A DNA stretch of 64,000 nt from Azonexus hydrophilus. Lineage in GTDB: Bacteria; Pseudomonadota; Gammaproteobacteria; Burkholderiales; Rhodocyclaceae. Where the stretch lies: NCBI RefSeq assembly GCF_001956855.1, contig NZ_MTHD01000001.1:1-64000 (forward strand), written 5' to 3'. Shown in pieces: positions 62,196 through 64,000 of the stretch. The notes below the pieces were generated by a model. It did no database searches, was not told the DNA's origin, and saw only the letters and a list, made by a program, of their open reading frames with translations. The position numbers were made by a program, and so were the translations under genes. How positions within the stretch are numbered: position 1 is the stretch's first letter; each line of letters opens with the position of its first letter.

Positions 62196-64000
62196 GGCTG
62201 TTTCGCTCGGGAATTGGGTATGTCGCCGAGCCGCTTCAGTATCCCGGAAGCGGCTTCGAATTCGTAGTGACCGATCAACCGGGTCAGTTCTTCGACAAGC
62301 AGGGGATCGACATGCTGGCGCAGCGTGTCGGCGATGTTTTCGAATTCCCGGACGGCGGTTGCATCGTCATTATCCAGAAGTTGTTGCAGACGGGATAGCG
62401 CTTCCGGCAGGGCCTGCTGCTGCGCCAGTGTGGCTGCCGTCTTCGCTTGCGCGGTTGGCGCCTTCTTCGCGATGAGGGCAAAAACGCTGGTCAGGACGGT
62501 ATCCAGCTGGGCGATCAGGGTGTCGATCTCGCGGATGGCGTCAGGCTGCTGCTTCAGGCATTTTTCCAGATCGGCCGAAAGGCTGGCGAGACGGCTGGCG
62601 CCGATGTTGCCGGCAAGCCCGCGCAGGGTATGGGCGAGCAGGATCATTTCGTCGAGTTCGCCATGCGCCTGGGCGTTGCGCAGGCGTGCGAGGAAATCGC
62701 CCTGATCCTCGGCAAAGCGGACAAGCAGCCGGTCGTGCAACTGCCGGTTGCCGCCGAGCCGGGCAATTGCGCTGGCGCTGTCGATGATCTCGCTGTCGTC
62801 GGCAGTTTTGTCGGTCGGGGGGGTGGCCGGGGCTTCGGCCGTATCTGCCGTCAGGCCGCCCAGCCAGATGGCCAGCGTTGATTGCAGGACGGCAACGTCG
62901 ATCGGCTTGGCGATGTGTTCGTTCATGCCGGCGGCCAGGCAGCGCTCGCGGTCGGCGGCCAGCGCGTTGGCGGTCATCGCCACGATCGGCAGTTCGCGCC
63001 GGCCGAGGTCCTGGCGAATGCGCCGGGTGGCTTCGTAGCCATCCATGACCGGCATCTGGCAGTCCATCAGGACCAGGTCGAATTCTTCCCGTTCCACCCG
63101 GTCGACCGCAATCGCGCCGTTGGCCGCGGTTTGGACCTGCAAGCCGAAGGCAGCGAGCATTTCTTCCGCCAGTTCGCGATTGACTTCGTTGTCCTCGACC
63201 AGCAGCACCCGGTGGCCGGCCAGGCTGATGTTGCCGGGGACGGCCTTCGACGATTCGGGCAGGCCGGGGGCGCGGTGCAGGGCGAGCATGACGCTGTCGA
63301 ACAGCGAGGATGGCGTTGCCGGCTTGCCGAGAATGGCGCTGACGGCGTGCGGGTGCAGGGCGTCGCGCAGTTCGTCGTGATCGTGCGCGGTGGTCATGAT
63401 GATGGCCGGCTCGTCGCTGGCGAAGGGTTCGCGGCGGATCGATGCGAGCAGTTCGACGCCGTCCATGCCCGGCATCTTCCAGTCGAGCAGCAGCAGCTTG
63501 TAGGGATGGCCGGCCTGGCGGGCGGCGGCCAGTTCGACCAGGGCTTCGTGGCCGCTGGCCGCAACACGGCAGTCAATGCCGAGTGCCGCCAGCATGTGGG
63601 CGAAGACTTCGCGCGCGCCGGGGCTGTCGTCGATGACCAGGGTCCGCAGGTTTTCCGGAATGCCGAGACGGCGTGGCGTTTCCGGCTCGTTGCCGGGCAG
63701 GTCGAACGGCAGTTCGAAGGTGAAACGGCTGCCGACGCCGGGTTCGCTGCTGACCGAAATCCGGCCGCCGAGCAGGTCGACGATGCGCTTGCAGATCGAC
63801 AGCCCGAGACCGGTGCCGCCGTACTTGCGGGTGGTCGAACTGTCGGCCTGGGTGAAGGCGTTGAACAGGCTGGCCTGTTGTTCGGCATTCATGCCGATGC
63901 CCGTATCACGGACTTCGAAGCGCAGCAGGACGCTGGTTTCCCGGCGTTCGAGCAGGTCGACCGTAACCGTGACCTCGCCCTTCTCGGTGAACTTGATGGC
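62192..64000 (-). CDS. Hybrid sensor histidine kinase, C-terminal part
   Basis: The 5' end lies beyond the window. The visible part contains a HATPase N box (AIKFTEKGEV), G boxes DTGIG and GTGLGLSI, two REC domains (LLLDWKMPGMDG, then LVLMDCQMPVMDG), and a C-terminal HPt domain with the phospho-His in AHTLRGLAGNIG. This is a multistep phosphorelay kinase, probably feeding the HD-GYP regulator that follows it and overlaps by 4 bp. Confidence 0.92.
   Translation of the reverse strand, partial: AIKFTEKGEVTVTVDLLERRETSVLLRFEVRDTGIGMNAEQQASLFNAFTQADSSTTRKYGGTGLGLSICKRIVDLLGGRISVSSEPGVGSRFTFELPFDLPGNEPETPRRLGIPENLRTLVIDDSPGAREVFAHMLAALGIDCRVAASGHEALVELAAARQAGHPYKLLLLDWKMPGMDGVELLASIRREPFASDEPAIIMTTAHDHDELRDALHPHAVSAILGKPATPSSLFDSVMLALHRAPGLPESSKAVPGNISLAGHRVLLVEDNEVNRELAEEMLAAFGLQVQTAANGAIAVDRVEREEFDLVLMDCQMPVMDGYEATRRIRQDLGRRELPIVAMTANALAADRERCLAAGMNEHIAKPIDVAVLQSTLAIWLGGLTADTAEAPATPPTDKTADDSEIIDSASAIARLGGNRQLHDRLLVRFAEDQGDFLARLRNAQAHGELDEMILLAHTLRGLAGNIGASRLASLSADLEKCLKQQPDAIREIDTLIAQLDTVLTSVFALIAKKAPTAQAKTAATLAQQQALPEALSRLQQLLDNDDATAVREFENIADTLRQHVDPLLVEELTRLIGHYEFEAASGILKRLGDIPNSRAKQP

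Overview
The window is a GC-rich, chromosomal stretch of a motile Gram-negative betaproteobacterium. Gene content (hprK-ptsN-hpf-rpoN-lptB block, dnaA-dnaN-gyrB without recF, HTH-free housekeeping arrangement, xanthomonadin-like pigment genes) suggests Rhodocyclales, perhaps a Dechloromonas/Azonexus/Azoarcus relative; the lineage is inference from memory. It lies at the replication origin: mnmE, yidC, yidD, rnpA and rpmH run on the minus strand and dnaA, dnaN and gyrB on the plus strand, and five 14-bp parS-like ParB sites are scattered over 54 kb. No rRNA, tRNA, CRISPR array or insertion sequence was seen, and no gene-free gap exceeds 300 bp.

Layout. 0-5 kb: small hypothetical genes, an alpha/beta hydrolase, a YjfB-type motility peptide, a MidA-type methyltransferase, ttcA and a cyclase-like/FHA protein. 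4.6-10 kb (minus): recA-recX-lptB-rpoN-hpf-(terminator)-ptsN-hprK, a nitrogen/PTS regulatory block fused to the recombination genes. 10.2-20.9 kb: a LexA-box-headed mini gene plus RluA-type pseudouridine synthase, an SSS symporter, a VanZ-like protein, a thin ferredoxin, an ABC drug/polysaccharide-type exporter split by an antisense radical SAM gene, cutA, dsbD and a PAP2 phosphatase.

20.9-44.9 kb is the main accessory system: a complete aryl polyene (xanthomonadin-like) pigment cluster. A plus-strand run of about nineteen nearly gapless or overlapping genes encodes two acyl carrier proteins, two ketosynthases, a chain-length factor, a ketoreductase, two dehydratases, an aryl/acyl ligase, an LpxL-like acyltransferase, a LolA-like carrier, an MMPL exporter and accessory enzymes (deacetylase, methyltransferase, lipoprotein, hydrolases). 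A facing minus-strand run encodes a radical SAM enzyme, a FAD-dependent halogenase, a chorismatase that would make the hydroxybenzoate starter, a PlsC-type acyltransferase, a GT2 glycosyltransferase, a methyltransferase, a CPA2 antiporter and a thioredoxin. The model is: chorismate to hydroxybenzoate, ligation to an ACP, iterative elongation to a polyene, halogenation/methylation of the ring, and attachment to an outer-membrane lipid or glycan carrier by LolA/MMPL-assisted transport.

45-48.7 kb: TSUP exporter, DUF2726 protein and a MlaE/MCE/lipoprotein operon without its ATPase. 48.66-48.9 kb: an AT-rich gap with DnaA boxes and an IHF-like site arranged much like E. coli oriC; DnaA boxes also occur before dnaA and between dnaA and dnaN. 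58-64 kb: small membrane protein, asparaginase, HIT protein, D-aminoacyl-tRNA deacylase, an HD-GYP response regulator and the 3' part of a hybrid sensor kinase.

Across the whole window the 10-mer TGCGGTCGAC recurs about 21 times on both strands, far above what base composition predicts, nearly always inside genes.
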